A stretch of 64,000 nt of DNA from Clostridiaceae bacterium (GCA_910575435.1 CAJTGI010000001.1:353760-417759), one strand, 5' to 3'. Counted from the stretch's first letter, positions 27,229-36,441 are shown. Numbers and translations are program-made. The notes: a model not told the origin generated them from the letters alone.

Positions 27229-27645
27229 ATGTCAGAGATTAACACCGAATATCTGCAAAGATGTATTGATACGCTGGAAAAATCATATCTTATGCTACAA
27301 GAAGCAGTAAAAGATTCGATTGACTATGAATTATACCGCAATTCGCTGGTCAAAAGTTTTGAAATGACCATTAAGCAGAGCGGCAAACTACTGAAAAAGA
27401 AAATCACCCCCTATTTTCCCTCAAAAAAAGCTGCTGACGCGCTACCTTTCAAGGACATTTTCCGCTATGCGCACAAACATTCTCTTTTGACAGAAGAGGA
27501 GACGGCAAGATGGATGAAATACCGAGACAACCGCAACAGCACAGCGCATGATTACGGGCAGACGTTTGCCGAAGAAACCCTGTCCCTCATGGAAGATTTT
27601 TTGACAGATGCAAAAAACTTAAAGAAGGTCATAGACAATGCTTAA
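27229..27645 (+). CDS. HEPN-domain protein of a second HEPN/MNT pair
   Basis: A 138-residue HI0074-family helical protein with the RNase motif RNSTAHDY (Rx4HxY) near residue 103. Here the HEPN gene comes first and overlaps the MNT gene by 8 bases, the reverse of the pair at 6.7-7.3 kb. Presumed toxin or substrate of the partner nucleotidyltransferase. Confidence 0.8.
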   Translation: MSEINTEYLQRCIDTLEKSYLMLQEAVKDSIDYELYRNSLVKSFEMTIKQSGKLLKKKITPYFPSKKAADALPFKDIFRYAHKHSLLTEEETARWMKYRDNRNSTAHDYGQTFAEETLSLMEDFLTDAKNLKKVIDNA

Positions 27646-27949
27646 TATAAAAAAGGAGTATCTTGACGAACTGAATAAAATTTTCGCTCAATACTGCCCC
27701 AAGGCGGAAATCTGGGCTTACGGCAGCCGCATTAAGAATGCGTCCCATTCCGGAAGCGACCTTGATTTGACTGTCAGAGATTTCCATGACAGCAATAAGT
27801 CCATAGGGGAACTCAGAGAATTATTAAGCAACAGCAACATTCCATTTTTAATAGAAATTCAGGAATTTGACAAACTTCCAAAATACTTCCAAGATGAGAT
27901 TATGAAAAAGTATATTCAGATTTTCCCTTTCCTGCCGGAAAGTTATTGA
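27638..27949 (+). CDS. MNT-domain nucleotidyltransferase of the second pair
   Basis: A 103-residue minimal nucleotidyltransferase with WAYGSRIKNASHSGSDLDL, the GS motif and paired metal aspartates. It is the presumed antitoxin to the overlapping HEPN gene. The two MNT proteins in the window differ clearly in sequence, so the pairs are not a recent duplication. Confidence 0.82.
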   Translation: MLNIKKEYLDELNKIFAQYCPKAEIWAYGSRIKNASHSGSDLDLTVRDFHDSNKSIGELRELLSNSNIPFLIEIQEFDKLPKYFQDEIMKKYIQIFPFLPESY

Positions 27950-28062
27950 CAGAGACAAGGACTTAAAACAAGCAACGACGGCATAGAGAAGTTATCCTTC
28001 CTGCCGCCGTTCTCTGCTAGGTGCAAATCAAATGAATACTAAATTTATTACTTTTTTATCCT

Positions 28063-29010
28063 CTACCGCTCTCTGGAACACTTGAACAGCAAGTCCTCCC
28101 AGCGCCTGTCCACCTCGGCCTGGAACTCCTGAATCAACTCCTCATTCCCCGGCTTGAACAGATGCTTGAACCTGCCCTGCCTCCGCAGGAAGTCCTCGAT
28201 AGGCAGTTTCTTTTTTGGCTCATAGGACAATACCCATTTGCCGTGGTCCACTTCAAACAATGGCCAGTAGCAGGTCTCCACCGCCAGTTTGCAGATCTCC
28301 ATAATCTCCGCCGTCTCGTACCGCCAGCCCCGGGGACAGGGAGCCATGATATTGAGGAAGGCCGCCCCCTCGGTATAAATGGACTTCTCCGCCTTCTTAT
28401 GCAAGTCCTTGAAATTCTGGGTCAGCGTGGTCTGTGCCACATAGGGGACATCGTGGTCCGCAATGATGCTGGCCAGATCCTTCCGATTCTGCATCTTCCC
28501 CGCAGACTCCTTCCCCACGGGAGTGGTGGTGGTATCCGCATACATGGGCGTTGCAGAGGAACGCTGGATGCCCGTATTCATATAAGCGCCATTGTCATAG
28601 CACACATATACCATGTCATGCCCCCGCTCCATGGCGCCGGACAGGGACTGGAAGCCAATATCATAGGTTCCGCCATCACCGCCGAAAGTAATAAACTTAA
28701 AGATATCCTCCGCCGGAATCTTTCCCCTCTTCTTCAAAACCTTGTAGGCAGTCTCCACGCCGCTCAGGGTTGCCCCCGCATTCTCAAAAGCGTTGTGGAT
28801 GTAGCTATCCTCCCAGGAAGTGAAGGGATACATGAAGGAGGACACCTCCAGACAGCCCGTGGCATTTCCAATCACCGCATGATCCTCTTCCCGCAAAGCC
28901 CGAAGCACCGCCCGCACCGCTATGGTGGCACCGCAACCCGCACACATGCGATGTCCGGGTGCCAGCCGCTCCGGCTTATTCATCATCGTCTTCAAACTAA
29001 AATCACTCAT
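28063..29010 (-). CDS. porB: 2-oxoacid:ferredoxin oxidoreductase, beta subunit
   Basis: A 315-residue thiamine-diphosphate-binding subunit. It shows cluster cysteines in MCAGCGATI, CLEVSS and APCPRGW, and the TPP/Mg motif GDGGTYDIGFQ with NGAYMNTG. With PorA, D and G it oxidises pyruvate, or a branched-chain oxoacid, to the acyl-CoA. Last gene of the operon; the porA stop is 19 bases upstream. Substrate choice between Por and Vor cannot be settled from sequence alone. Confidence 0.92.
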   Translation of the reverse strand: MSDFSLKTMMNKPERLAPGHRMCAGCGATIAVRAVLRALREEDHAVIGNATGCLEVSSFMYPFTSWEDSYIHNAFENAGATLSGVETAYKVLKKRGKIPAEDIFKFITFGGDGGTYDIGFQSLSGAMERGHDMVYVCYDNGAYMNTGIQRSSATPMYADTTTTPVGKESAGKMQNRKDLASIIADHDVPYVAQTTLTQNFKDLHKKAEKSIYTEGAAFLNIMAPCPRGWRYETAEIMEICKLAVETCYWPLFEVDHGKWVLSYEPKKKLPIEDFLRRQGRFKHLFKPGNEELIQEFQAEVDRRWEDLLFKCSRER

Positions 29011-29029
29011 GATTTATCTCTCTCCATTT

Positions 29030-30211
29030 CTATTTCCTAAGCCTGATATACTGGTACTGCTCGATTTCCTTGCCATTCACCATCATCTCCTCCAGGTCGG
29101 AGAATATCCCGCAGGCATCTCCTACCGTAAAGTCACGGCCGGCCAATCCATAAATGTAATTCACCGTCTCAATCATCACCTTATTTCGGAAGAGGGCCGA
29201 TGTCACTTCGCTTCCCAGAGGGCCTCCGTTGCCATTGTAACTCTCGCAGCGATCCATAATTGCCACAGCCTTGCAGTTTTTCAACGCCTCCGCAATCTCC
29301 GCCGCCGGGAAGGGACGAAATACCCGCAGCTTGATCACGCCCACTTTCTTTCCCTCATGCCGCAGATGGTCTACTGCCTCCTTGGACGTGCCCGCCGCAG
29401 AGCCCATTATCAGCATGATATACTCCGCATCCTCCGTGCGGTACTCCTCGAAGAGACCGTACTCCCGGCCAGACATTTTCTTAAACTTCTCAGCCACCTC
29501 CAAGATCACTTCCTTGGAATTTTCTAGGGCAATCTCCTGGTTCTTCTTTGCCTCCATGGCATAATTGCTGACGGAATAGGGGCCCACCGCAATGGGCTTA
29601 CCCGGGTTCAGCAGATACTCCTCCGGCTCATATTCCCCCACGAAATCCTTGACCTTCTCGTCTTCCAGAAGTTCCATATTCTCCACCGCATGGCTGGTGA
29701 TAAAGCCGTCCTGGCAGATCATCACCGGCAGATGCACCCTCTCATCCTCTGCGATGGGATATGCCTGGATAAAATTGTCGTAGGCCTCCTGGTTATTCTC
29801 CGCATAAATCTGAATCCAGCCCGTATCCCTGGCACCCATGCCATCAGAATGGTCGCAGTTGATATTGATGGGCCCGGACAGGGTACGGTTCACCAATGCC
29901 ATCACCAAGGGCAGCCGATTGGAAGCCGCCAGCAAAAGTTCCTCCCACATCAGTGCCAATCCCGCAGAGGAGGTGGCAGTAAGGCTTCTGGCCCCCGCCG
30001 CCTCCGCCCCGATGGTAGCACTCATGGAAGAATGCTCGCTCTCCACCGGGATAAACTCCGTATCCATCTCGCCATTCGCTATGTATGTAGACACCATCTG
30101 GGGAATTTCCGTGGAAGGCGTGATGGGAAATGCCGGCATCACATCCGGGTTAATCTGGCGAATCGCATAGGATACCGCCTCATTTCCTGACATACGTTCT
30201 TTGATAGCCAT
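29030..30211 (-). CDS. porA: 2-oxoacid:ferredoxin oxidoreductase, alpha subunit
   Basis: A 393-residue alpha subunit with PDVMPAFPITPSTEIPQ (pyruvate-binding loop), EHSSMSATIGAEAAGARS and the transketolase C-terminal fold. Its ATG overlaps the porD stop by one base (TAATG), so the two are translationally coupled. Confidence 0.93.
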   Translation of the reverse strand: MAIKERMSGNEAVSYAIRQINPDVMPAFPITPSTEIPQMVSTYIANGEMDTEFIPVESEHSSMSATIGAEAAGARSLTATSSAGLALMWEELLLAASNRLPLVMALVNRTLSGPININCDHSDGMGARDTGWIQIYAENNQEAYDNFIQAYPIAEDERVHLPVMICQDGFITSHAVENMELLEDEKVKDFVGEYEPEEYLLNPGKPIAVGPYSVSNYAMEAKKNQEIALENSKEVILEVAEKFKKMSGREYGLFEEYRTEDAEYIMLIMGSAAGTSKEAVDHLRHEGKKVGVIKLRVFRPFPAAEIAEALKNCKAVAIMDRCESYNGNGGPLGSEVTSALFRNKVMIETVNYIYGLAGRDFTVGDACGIFSDLEEMMVNGKEIEQYQYIRLRK

Positions 30212-30516
30212 TACACATTTCCCTCCTTCATCTCGATTGCGTCAAAGGGGCATACATTGGCACAGATGCCGCAGCCCTTGCAGTGATCCATGTCGAAGTC
30301 CAATCGCTTCCCATCCTTTACCGGAATGCTGGAATCCGGGCACACCGGGGTGCACAGCAGGCACTGCTTGCATTTCTCCGGATGATAGATTGGCGTATTG
30401 GTCCGCCACTCTCCCGTATTAAATGACTTGGAAGTGCCGCCCGCAAATATCATCAGTCCCTCCGTCAGCTGATGATGGGGCGTCTGTTCATTGATTTTCG
30501 TAACGTCTGTTCTCAT
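30211..30516 (-). CDS. porD: 2-oxoacid:ferredoxin oxidoreductase, delta subunit (2[4Fe-4S])
   Basis: A 101-residue ferredoxin-like subunit with two cluster motifs, CKQCLLCTPVCP and CKGCGICANVCP. The start at 30516 (MRTDVTKI) follows GGAG; a longer reading begins in poor context. It carries electrons from the TPP site to external ferredoxin. Confidence 0.92.
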   Translation of the reverse strand: MRTDVTKINEQTPHHQLTEGLMIFAGGTSKSFNTGEWRTNTPIYHPEKCKQCLLCTPVCPDSSIPVKDGKRLDFDMDHCKGCGICANVCPFDAIEMKEGNV

Positions 30517-30613
30517 CTTAATCTTTCTCCATTCTATATTCAAACTTGCATGCCGCTTCCAGCGGCGCTGCCCCAAGGGATAGCCCGCCGCCCCCTCTCC
30601 CGCAGAGCCACGG

Positions 30614-31204
30614 CTACGCTGTCTTTAATGCCTCTTCCACCACGTCGAACGCCTTCTCCAAAGCCTGCATGTTCCCGTCAATCACCTCCGGCTTTTTGGC
30701 AAATTTATGCTCGTAGGAGGCCCGCATCTCCGTGATGAATTTCTCCCGGGGCATCACATTGCTCACTGCCACGGTAGCCGCAAGCATAGGAGAATTGGGG
30801 AAATTCTTTCCCAAGGTCTCCATGGAAATCTTCCTGGCATCCACAGTAAATACTTTGCCCTCGTATCCATTCAAATGCTCCATGATATCCTCGCTCTGCT
30901 TCGGCGTATTGACGATAATGGCCCCCTCTTTTTTCAGTCCCGCCGTCACATCCACCGAGTCCAGCAGCGTCTCATCCACCACCACCACGAAATCCGGGTG
31001 GTAGATATTGGAATGCACCCGAATCTTATCAGAACTAATCCGATTGAACGCCGTAATCGGCGCGCCCATGCGCTCCGGCCCATACTCTGGAAATCCCTGT
31101 ACGTTCTGCCCTGTCTTAAATGCCACGTCAGCCAGGAGAAGGGCCGCCGTCTTCGCTCCCTGCCCGCCCCGTCCGTGCCATCTGATTTCTATACCGTTCT
31201 TCAT
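30614..31204 (-). CDS. porG: 2-oxoacid:ferredoxin oxidoreductase, gamma subunit
   Basis: A 196-residue gamma subunit starting MKNGIEIRWHGRGGQGAKTA, the diagnostic GRGGQG motif, followed by GPERMGAPITAFNRI. First gene of porGDAB, behind a TTTACA/TATAAT promoter, with GAAGGAGAGG as ribosome binding site. Confidence 0.93.
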   Translation of the reverse strand: MKNGIEIRWHGRGGQGAKTAALLLADVAFKTGQNVQGFPEYGPERMGAPITAFNRISSDKIRVHSNIYHPDFVVVVDETLLDSVDVTAGLKKEGAIIVNTPKQSEDIMEHLNGYEGKVFTVDARKISMETLGKNFPNSPMLAATVAVSNVMPREKFITEMRASYEHKFAKKPEVIDGNMQALEKAFDVVEEALKTA

Positions 31205-31255
31205 GACGAATCCTCTCCTTCTTCTCTACATTTTTCTCAATGAATACATCATATA

Positions 31256-31283
31256 ATTATATCTCCCACAATTTTTTTGTAAA
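31256..31283 (-). promoter_or_regulatory. porGDAB promoter
   Basis: Minus strand: TTTACA (31283-31278), 16 bases, TATAAT (31261-31256), 51 bases before porG. Confidence 0.68.
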
Positions 31284-31450
31284 GAGTTATTTTCATTATT
31301 AAGATGAATAATTTTCATGTATCTGGTTTAGAAATGAGAAAAATCTTTTTTGAACCTTTTTCCTTTTTGTTGCAATGTTTAGTTGTACAGCCAAGATACC
31401 ACAGACGTCTAAACGCCTGGCACCCATTGTATGCGGAACCGAAAACAGGA

Positions 31451-31476
31451 CCGGGAATCTATCTCCAGATTCCCGG
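31451..31476 (-). terminator. Terminator of the isc/thiF-like operon
   Basis: CCGGGAATCT (31451-31460) pairs with AGATTCCCGG (31467-31476); leftwards it runs into TCCTGTTTTC. It starts 32 bases after the ThiF-like stop. Confidence 0.72.
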
Positions 31477-31507
31477 CCCTGCCTGCCTTCCTCGGGCAAT
31501 TTGCTCA

Positions 31508-32266
31508 TCATGGATGCTTCCCGCCACAGGCCGGGCAGTCCCTCCTCGGCCTGGGAAATCCCACCTTCCGAAACTCCATCGTCAGCCCGTCCACAGTGAG
31601 CAGGCTGCCTGTGAGCAGTTCTCCCGCCCCCAGAATGTATTTCATCGCCTCCAACGCCTGAATGGTTCCGATGATTCCCACCATGGCACCCATCACGCCC
31701 AATTCCGCGGCATTCCCCACCGCCCCCGCTGGGGGAATCTCCTCAAAAACGCACCGATAGCAGGGCCCCTGTCCCGGCACATAGGTCATGACCTGTCCGT
31801 GAAACTGCACCACCCCTCCATGGCAGAAGGGCTTCCCCTCCATGACGCAGGCATCATTAATCAGGAATTTGGCGGGAAAATTATCCACCCCATCTATGAT
31901 AAAATCGTAATCCCGAATCAGTTCTCGGATATTTTTCGTGTCAGCTCTCGTCCTATAAACATTTACATGGATTCCCGGATTCTGGGCCCTGAGCCTCTGT
32001 GCCGCCCGCTCCGCCTTGTACCTTCCCGCATCATCATTGCTGTACAGCACCTGCCGCTGGAGATTCGTGGTCTCGATCACGTCATCGTCCACCAATCCTA
32101 TGGTTCCCACGCCTGCCGCCGCCAGATACATGGCCACGGGAGAACCCAGTCCCCCCACGCCGATTATCAAAACTTTGGACGACTTGATTTTCTCCTGTCC
32201 CTCTCTCCCCACGCCCTCCAAGTTCAGATGACGGCTATAGCGGTTACATTCATCTGGTGAAAGCAT
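31508..32266 (-). CDS. ThiF/MoeB/HesA-family adenylyltransferase
   Basis: A 252-residue E1-like enzyme: RYSRHLNLEGVGREGQ at the N-terminus, ATP loop IGVGGLGSPVAMYLAAAGVG, Arg finger in NLQRQVLY, and a zinc site formed by CYRC and CPAC. Such enzymes adenylate the C-terminal glycine of ThiS or MoaD-like sulfur carriers. No carrier, thiazole synthase or rhodanese domain is encoded here; the gene follows nifS and nifU, suggesting sulfur handling. The start at 32266 (MLSPDECN) has GGAGGTGAG before it, better than an ATG five codons upstream. Confidence 0.87.
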   Translation of the reverse strand: MLSPDECNRYSRHLNLEGVGREGQEKIKSSKVLIIGVGGLGSPVAMYLAAAGVGTIGLVDDDVIETTNLQRQVLYSNDDAGRYKAERAAQRLRAQNPGIHVNVYRTRADTKNIRELIRDYDFIIDGVDNFPAKFLINDACVMEGKPFCHGGVVQFHGQVMTYVPGQGPCYRCVFEEIPPAGAVGNAAELGVMGAMVGIIGTIQALEAMKYILGAGELLTGSLLTVDGLTMEFRKVGFPRPRRDCPACGGKHP

Positions 32267-32357
32267 CCTTCTCACCTCCATTCAAGAAGCATCCCATGCC
32301 CCCATGGCTGGCACGGCGCAAAATATCCTGCAAAATACTCTGAGTCAAACCCACGAA

Positions 32358-32792
32358 CTACTCCCCGACTTCCTCCTCGTCATGAATATCTGCCTTGGGT
32401 TTCTTCAATCCCTCGATCTGAATATGATTCTTCTCCGCATAATCCCAGAGGGCCGCATGAATGGCCTCCTCCGCCAAAAGAGAGCAATGCACCTTCACCG
32501 GGGGCAGTCCGTCCAATGCCTCCATCACTGCCACATTCGTCACCTCCAGCGCCTCCTGGACAGTCTTACCCATCACCATCTCCGTAGCCATGCTGCTGGT
32601 AGCCACTGCCGCGCCACAGCCAAAGGTCTTAAATTTGCAATCACGGATCACCTGATTCTCGTCAATATCCAGAAATATCCTCATAATATCGCCGCATTTG
32701 GCATTTCCCACCGTACCTACGCCGCTGGCATTCTCAATCTCCCCCACATTTCTGGGATTGCTGAAATGATCCATCACTTTTTCACTATACAT
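32358..32792 (-). CDS. nifU: Iron-sulfur cluster scaffold NifU/IscU
   Basis: A 144-residue scaffold with three conserved cysteines (GNAKCGDIM, FKTFGCGAAVA, VKVHCSLLAEE). It is a stand-alone NifU N-terminal domain with a C-terminal acidic tail. It receives sulfur from the NifS encoded 35 bases upstream. Confidence 0.93.
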   Translation of the reverse strand: MYSEKVMDHFSNPRNVGEIENASGVGTVGNAKCGDIMRIFLDIDENQVIRDCKFKTFGCGAAVATSSMATEMVMGKTVQEALEVTNVAVMEALDGLPPVKVHCSLLAEEAIHAALWDYAEKNHIQIEGLKKPKADIHDEEEVGE

Positions 32793-32827
32793 ACTCTCTA
32801 CCTCACTTCCCTTTCTTCTCTATGCTT

Positions 32828-34012
32828 TTATTTCTGAACATTTTTACAGTAATCATCGTACAGTGGCGACATGCTGCGAAGCCTTGCCACAATCTTCTCC
32901 ACCTGTTCCACCACGAAGTCCACGTCCTCCCGGGTCGTCTCATGGGACAAGGTCAGGCGCAGAGAGCCATGAGCCTTCTCATGGGGCAGCCCTATGGCCA
33001 AGAGTACGTGGGATGGGTCCAGGGAACCGGAAGTGCACGCCGAGCCACTGGAGGCACACACGCCCTGCTGGTCCAGAAGAATCAGCAGGGACTCTCCCTC
33101 GATAAACTCAAAACTTATATTTACATTATTGGGCAATCGCTCCGTTCTATGTCCGTTCAGCCTGGCATGGGGAACTCTGTCCAGAATCCCCTCAATCAGC
33201 CTATCCCGAAGGGCAATCTCATGAGCAGCGCGCTCCTCCATGGTCTTGGCCCCAATCTCCGTTGCCTTGGCAAATCCCACGATCCCCGGAACATTGTGGG
33301 TGCCCGCCCTGCGATTCCTCTCCTGGGCGCCGCCGTGGATGAAGGAACCCAGCTTTACGGAATTTCTCAGATACATGATGCCAACTCCCTTAGGGCCATT
33401 AATCTTATGTCCGCTGGCACTGAGCAAATCAATATGAAGTTCCTCCACATCGATGGGAATATGGCCATATGCCTGCACCGCATCCGTATGGAAAAGGATT
33501 CCATGCTCTCTGGCAATCTCCCCAATTTCCTTCATAGGCTCTATCGTTCCAATCTCATTGTTGGCAAACATGACAGAAATCAAAATCGTGGTGGGGCGAA
33601 TCGCCGCCTTCAGTTCCTCCAGCCGAATAACCCCATCCTCGTCCACATCCAGATAAGTCACCTCGAACCCCTGCTTTTCCAAATACTCGCAGGTATGAAG
33701 CACGGCATGGTGCTCAATCTTGGATGTAATAATATGGTTTCCTTTATCCTTCCTGGCCTCCGCTACCGCCTTGATTGCCCAGTTGTCCGACTCGCTGCCG
33801 CCACCGGTAAAATATATCTCGCTTGCCCTGGCGCCAATAAATTTCGCAACCGTCTCCCTGGCATCCTCCACCGCCTTCTTGCTCCCAGCCGCAAAGCCAT
33901 AGACGCTGGATGGATTGCCATAGCATTCCATAAAATACGGCTTCATCGCCTCAAAAACCTCCGGATGCACCGCCGTAGTCGCTGCATTGTCTAAATATAT
34001 CAACCTGCTCAT
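32828..34012 (-). CDS. nifS: Cysteine desulfurase NifS/IscS
   Basis: A 394-residue class V aminotransferase-fold enzyme. The PLP lysine is in SASGHKINGPKG, an ATP-like loop TGGGSESDNWAI binds the cofactor, and the catalytic loop CASSGSACTSG holds the persulfide cysteine. It supplies sulfur for cluster assembly. GGAGGTTTAGG precedes the ATG. Confidence 0.94.
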   Translation of the reverse strand: MSRLIYLDNAATTAVHPEVFEAMKPYFMECYGNPSSVYGFAAGSKKAVEDARETVAKFIGARASEIYFTGGGSESDNWAIKAVAEARKDKGNHIITSKIEHHAVLHTCEYLEKQGFEVTYLDVDEDGVIRLEELKAAIRPTTILISVMFANNEIGTIEPMKEIGEIAREHGILFHTDAVQAYGHIPIDVEELHIDLLSASGHKINGPKGVGIMYLRNSVKLGSFIHGGAQERNRRAGTHNVPGIVGFAKATEIGAKTMEERAAHEIALRDRLIEGILDRVPHARLNGHRTERLPNNVNISFEFIEGESLLILLDQQGVCASSGSACTSGSLDPSHVLLAIGLPHEKAHGSLRLTLSHETTREDVDFVVEQVEKIVARLRSMSPLYDDYCKNVQK

Positions 34013-34111
34013 CCTAAACCTCCATTTCTCTGTAACGAAATCATTTTAATTCATCACCCTAGCTGATGCTACGGATTGCTTCCTACCTACTTTTGTCCCT
34101 AGTGTACTGTA

Positions 34112-34546
34112 TCATATCATATAGTCATATCCCACGCTTTCCTGGTAATCCCTCACCAAATCCTCCAGCGTGACATGGTCAATCACCTCATTGATGGAAT
34201 CGCTAATCTTTCTCCACAGCCCACAGAGAACACACTCCTCCGTCTTGGTGCAGTCCCCCGCATCCTCGATGCAGCTAAGAGGCGCCATACTTCCCTCGAT
34301 CGTCCGCAGAATCATCCCCACGGTGTAATATTCAGGGGGATTGCTAAGCCTATAGCCTCCCCTTGCCCCCCTGACGCTCTTCACATAATTGGCCTTTGAC
34401 AGCATATTGATAATCTGTTCCAGATACTTTTCTGACAGATTCTGCCTGGCCGCAATGCTCTTAATCGTAATGTATTCTCCCGTATCGTTGATTGCCAGAT
34501 CCAGCATCATCTGCAATGCATACTGCCCCTTCGTCGATATTTTCAC
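34112..34546 (-). CDS. iscR: Rrf2-family regulator, IscR type
   Basis: A 144-residue Rrf2 protein beginning at GTG 34546 (reading as MKISTKGQYALQMMLDLA), 7 bases after GGAGGAGGT; upstream ATGs lack such spacing and add residues not found in the family. The cysteine set C-x6-C-x5-C-x2-C (CIEDAGDCTKTEECVLC) suits a cluster ligand as in IscR, unlike CymR, which lacks these cysteines. The gene heads the nifS-nifU-thiF-like unit, so feedback control of cluster assembly is the likely role; the nearby cysK could be a second target. Confidence 0.88.
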   Translation of the reverse strand: MKISTKGQYALQMMLDLAINDTGEYITIKSIAARQNLSEKYLEQIINMLSKANYVKSVRGARGGYRLSNPPEYYTVGMILRTIEGSMAPLSCIEDAGDCTKTEECVLCGLWRKISDSINEVIDHVTLEDLVRDYQESVGYDYMI

Positions 34547-34643
34547 AGGCAATACCTCCTCCATCATTATTCCATTTCCCAACCCAATTATTCCCAATCC
34601 AATCCTGCTGCGAATAATCATATTTCATACCCTCTACTATGAG

Positions 34644-34680
34644 AATATACTTCAAATTTCCTACTATGTCAATAGGAAAT
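34644..34680 (-). promoter_or_regulatory. iscR operon promoter with inverted repeat
   Basis: Minus strand: TTGACA (34672-34667), 17 bases, TATATT (34649-34644). ATTTCCTA and TAGGAAAT (34656-34663 and 34673-34680) form an inverted repeat with a 9-base centre around the -35, a plausible site for the Rrf2 protein encoded just downstream. Confidence 0.68.
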
Positions 34681-34699
34681 AAAAATGAATTTATATATA

Positions 34700-34734
34700 A
34701 AGAGCATTTGGATCTATCATTCCCAAATGCTCTT
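34700..34734 (-). terminator. Hairpin after cysK
   Basis: AAGAGCATTTGG (34700-34711) pairs perfectly with CCAAATGCTCTT (34723-34734); leftwards it meets a TATATATAAATT tract. It separates cysK from the iscR promoter. Confidence 0.7.
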
Positions 34735-34811
34735 CATTCTTTCTCTCTCAAATGCCCGCCCTTTCTGCTGTCAGGCATGGCATCGACTTTTCAATTTCTT
34801 ATATTACATTA

Positions 34812-35744
34812 TTACTGCTGGAACAAAGGCGTGGAAAGATAGCGGTCCCCGGTATCGGGAAGCAGTGCCACAATGATTTTGCCTTTATTTTCAGGTCTCT
34901 CAGCCAATTTCTTCGCCGCATATAGCGCCGCCCCGGAAGAAATCCCCACCAGAATGCCCTCCGCCTTGGCAAAGCCGCGCCCCGCAGCAAAGGCATCCTC
35001 GTTGGAAACGGCCAGCACTTCATCATAGATTTTCGTATTCAGCGTGTCTGGCACAAACCCGGCACCGATTCCCTGAATCTTGTGTGGGCCTGCCGTTCCC
35101 TCTGAAAGCACCGGGGAACTGGCTGGCTCCACAGCCACCACCTTCACCTCTGGATTCTTTGACTTCAGATACTCCCCGATGCCGCTCACCGTGCCTCCCG
35201 TGCCCACGCCGGCCACAAAGATATCCACGCTCCCATCCGTATCTTCCCAAATCTCCGGCCCGGTAGTTTCCATATGCGCCTTGGGATTTGCCGGATTCTC
35301 AAACTGTCCCGGAATAAAAGAGCCCTCCGTTTCCTTCGCCAGTTCCTGCGCCCTGGCAATGGCTCCCTTCATCCCCTTTACGCCCTCCGTCAAGACCAAC
35401 TCTGCCCCATACGCCTTTAGCAGATTCCTCCTCTCTATGCTCATGGTCTCCGGCATGGTGAGGATGATCCGATATCCCTTGGCGGCAGCGATGGCCGCCA
35501 GCCCAATCCCCGTATTGCCGCTGGTAGGCTCGATAATCACCGACCCAGGCCCCAGCTTTCCCGCCTTTTCCGCCTCCTCGATCATAGACCTAGCAATGCG
35601 GTCCTTCACGCTGCCCGCTGGATTAAAGTATTCTAATTTCGCCAAAATCCTGGCCTCCAAGCCATTCTCCCTGGCAAAGTTCTTCACCTCCAGCAATGGC
35701 GTTCCTCCAATCAATTCTGTCACGCTTCCATATACATTTCCCAT
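34812..35744 (-). CDS. cysK: Cysteine synthase (O-acetylserine sulfhydrylase)
   Basis: A 310-residue PLP enzyme making cysteine from O-acetylserine and sulfide. PLP lysine in [11 protein letters not shown], substrate loop [12 protein letters not shown], phosphate loop [13 protein letters not shown]. It is monocistronic, behind its own promoter, immediately upstream of the iron-sulfur operon that consumes cysteine. Confidence 0.94.
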   Translation of the reverse strand: MGNVYGSVTELIGGTPLLEVKNFARENGLEARILAKLEYFNPAGSVKDRIARSMIEEAEKAGKLGPGSVIIEPTSGNTGIGLAAIAAAKGYRIILTMPETMSIERRNLLKAYGAELVLTEGVKGMKGAIARAQELAKETEGSFIPGQFENPANPKAHMETTGPEIWEDTDGSVDIFVAGVGTGGTVSGIGEYLKSKNPEVKVVAVEPASSPVLSEGTAGPHKIQGIGAGFVPDTLNTKIYDEVLAVSNEDAFAAGRGFAKAEGILVGISSGAALYAAKKLAERPENKGKIIVALLPDTGDRYLSTPLFQQ

Positions 35745-35813
35745 GCTATGAACCTTCCTTTCCGTCGTTATCCCTATTAACCTATGTGTTTTATAGGGTT
35801 TATTATGCCCTGT

Positions 35814-35841
35814 ATTATAGCATATTGGGATTTATTGTCAA
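35814..35841 (-). promoter_or_regulatory. cysK promoter
   Basis: Minus strand: TTGACA (35841-35836), 16 bases, TATAAT (35819-35814). Downstream, CCCTAT (35773-35778) and ATAGGG (35793-35798) form a loose inverted repeat that could bind a regulator. Confidence 0.65.
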
Positions 35842-35922
35842 GACCTTGCATTCTTTTTCAGCATACCATGCAGAAAAGAGGGAACGCCATTTGCATCCCC
35901 CCCTACATAAAAAATTAATATC

Positions 35923-36441
35923 CTATTGCTCTAGATAGACTTCTTCAAATAATTCATCAAATGTAATTTTTACATTGGGAAAATGAATGATTTTCAATTC
36001 TTCCTTATTCCCTTCATGGATGATTTTCCATAAATAATATTTGGGAATATCATTTTCATAATCCAACTGATATATTTCAACCTGCCTTTTTTCCCAATCC
36101 ACAATCCAATATTCCTCAATTTCCTGCTGCCTGTACAATTCCATTTTCTCATTGCGGTCATAATGTTCCGTTGACGGGCTTAATACTTCCATGACAAAAC
36201 GGGGAGCATCAATAAAGGTATTTCCCCGCCTTGCCTTCGTGCGGCAATTAATCGATGCGTCCGGTATGACAACCTTATCCTCCCCATCGTCTGTCTGAAA
36301 TCTATATTGCACATTGTCTGAAAAAACATAGCACATGCTATTTTTCAACTGCTTGCGTATTGCGGCAACAAAGTTGACAATCACAGTCGAGTGCGAGGGA
36401 ACAGCGCCTACCATATCGGTTATCCGTAAATTCAAATCCAT
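35923..36441 (-). CDS. Uma2-family (DUF820) PD-(D/E)XK protein
   Basis: A 172-residue restriction-endonuclease-fold protein: PDASIN with the metal aspartate, then FVMEVLSPSTEHYDRNEK and EYWIVDWEKRQVEIY, the Uma2 hallmarks. The start at 36441 (MDLNLRITD) follows GGGAGGTC. Members are widespread, often multicopy and of uncertain biological role. It lies between cysK and the CRISPR locus but is not a known Cas component. Confidence 0.82.
   Translation of the reverse strand: MDLNLRITDMVGAVPSHSTVIVNFVAAIRKQLKNSMCYVFSDNVQYRFQTDDGEDKVVIPDASINCRTKARRGNTFIDAPRFVMEVLSPSTEHYDRNEKMELYRQQEIEEYWIVDWEKRQVEIYQLDYENDIPKYYLWKIIHEGNKEELKIIHFPNVKITFDELFEEVYLEQ

Noticed and set aside
32822-33994. 390-codon plus-strand open frame opposite nifS
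   Set aside because: A shadow of a GC-rich conserved gene; the nifS strand has all catalytic motifs and a good ribosome binding site.
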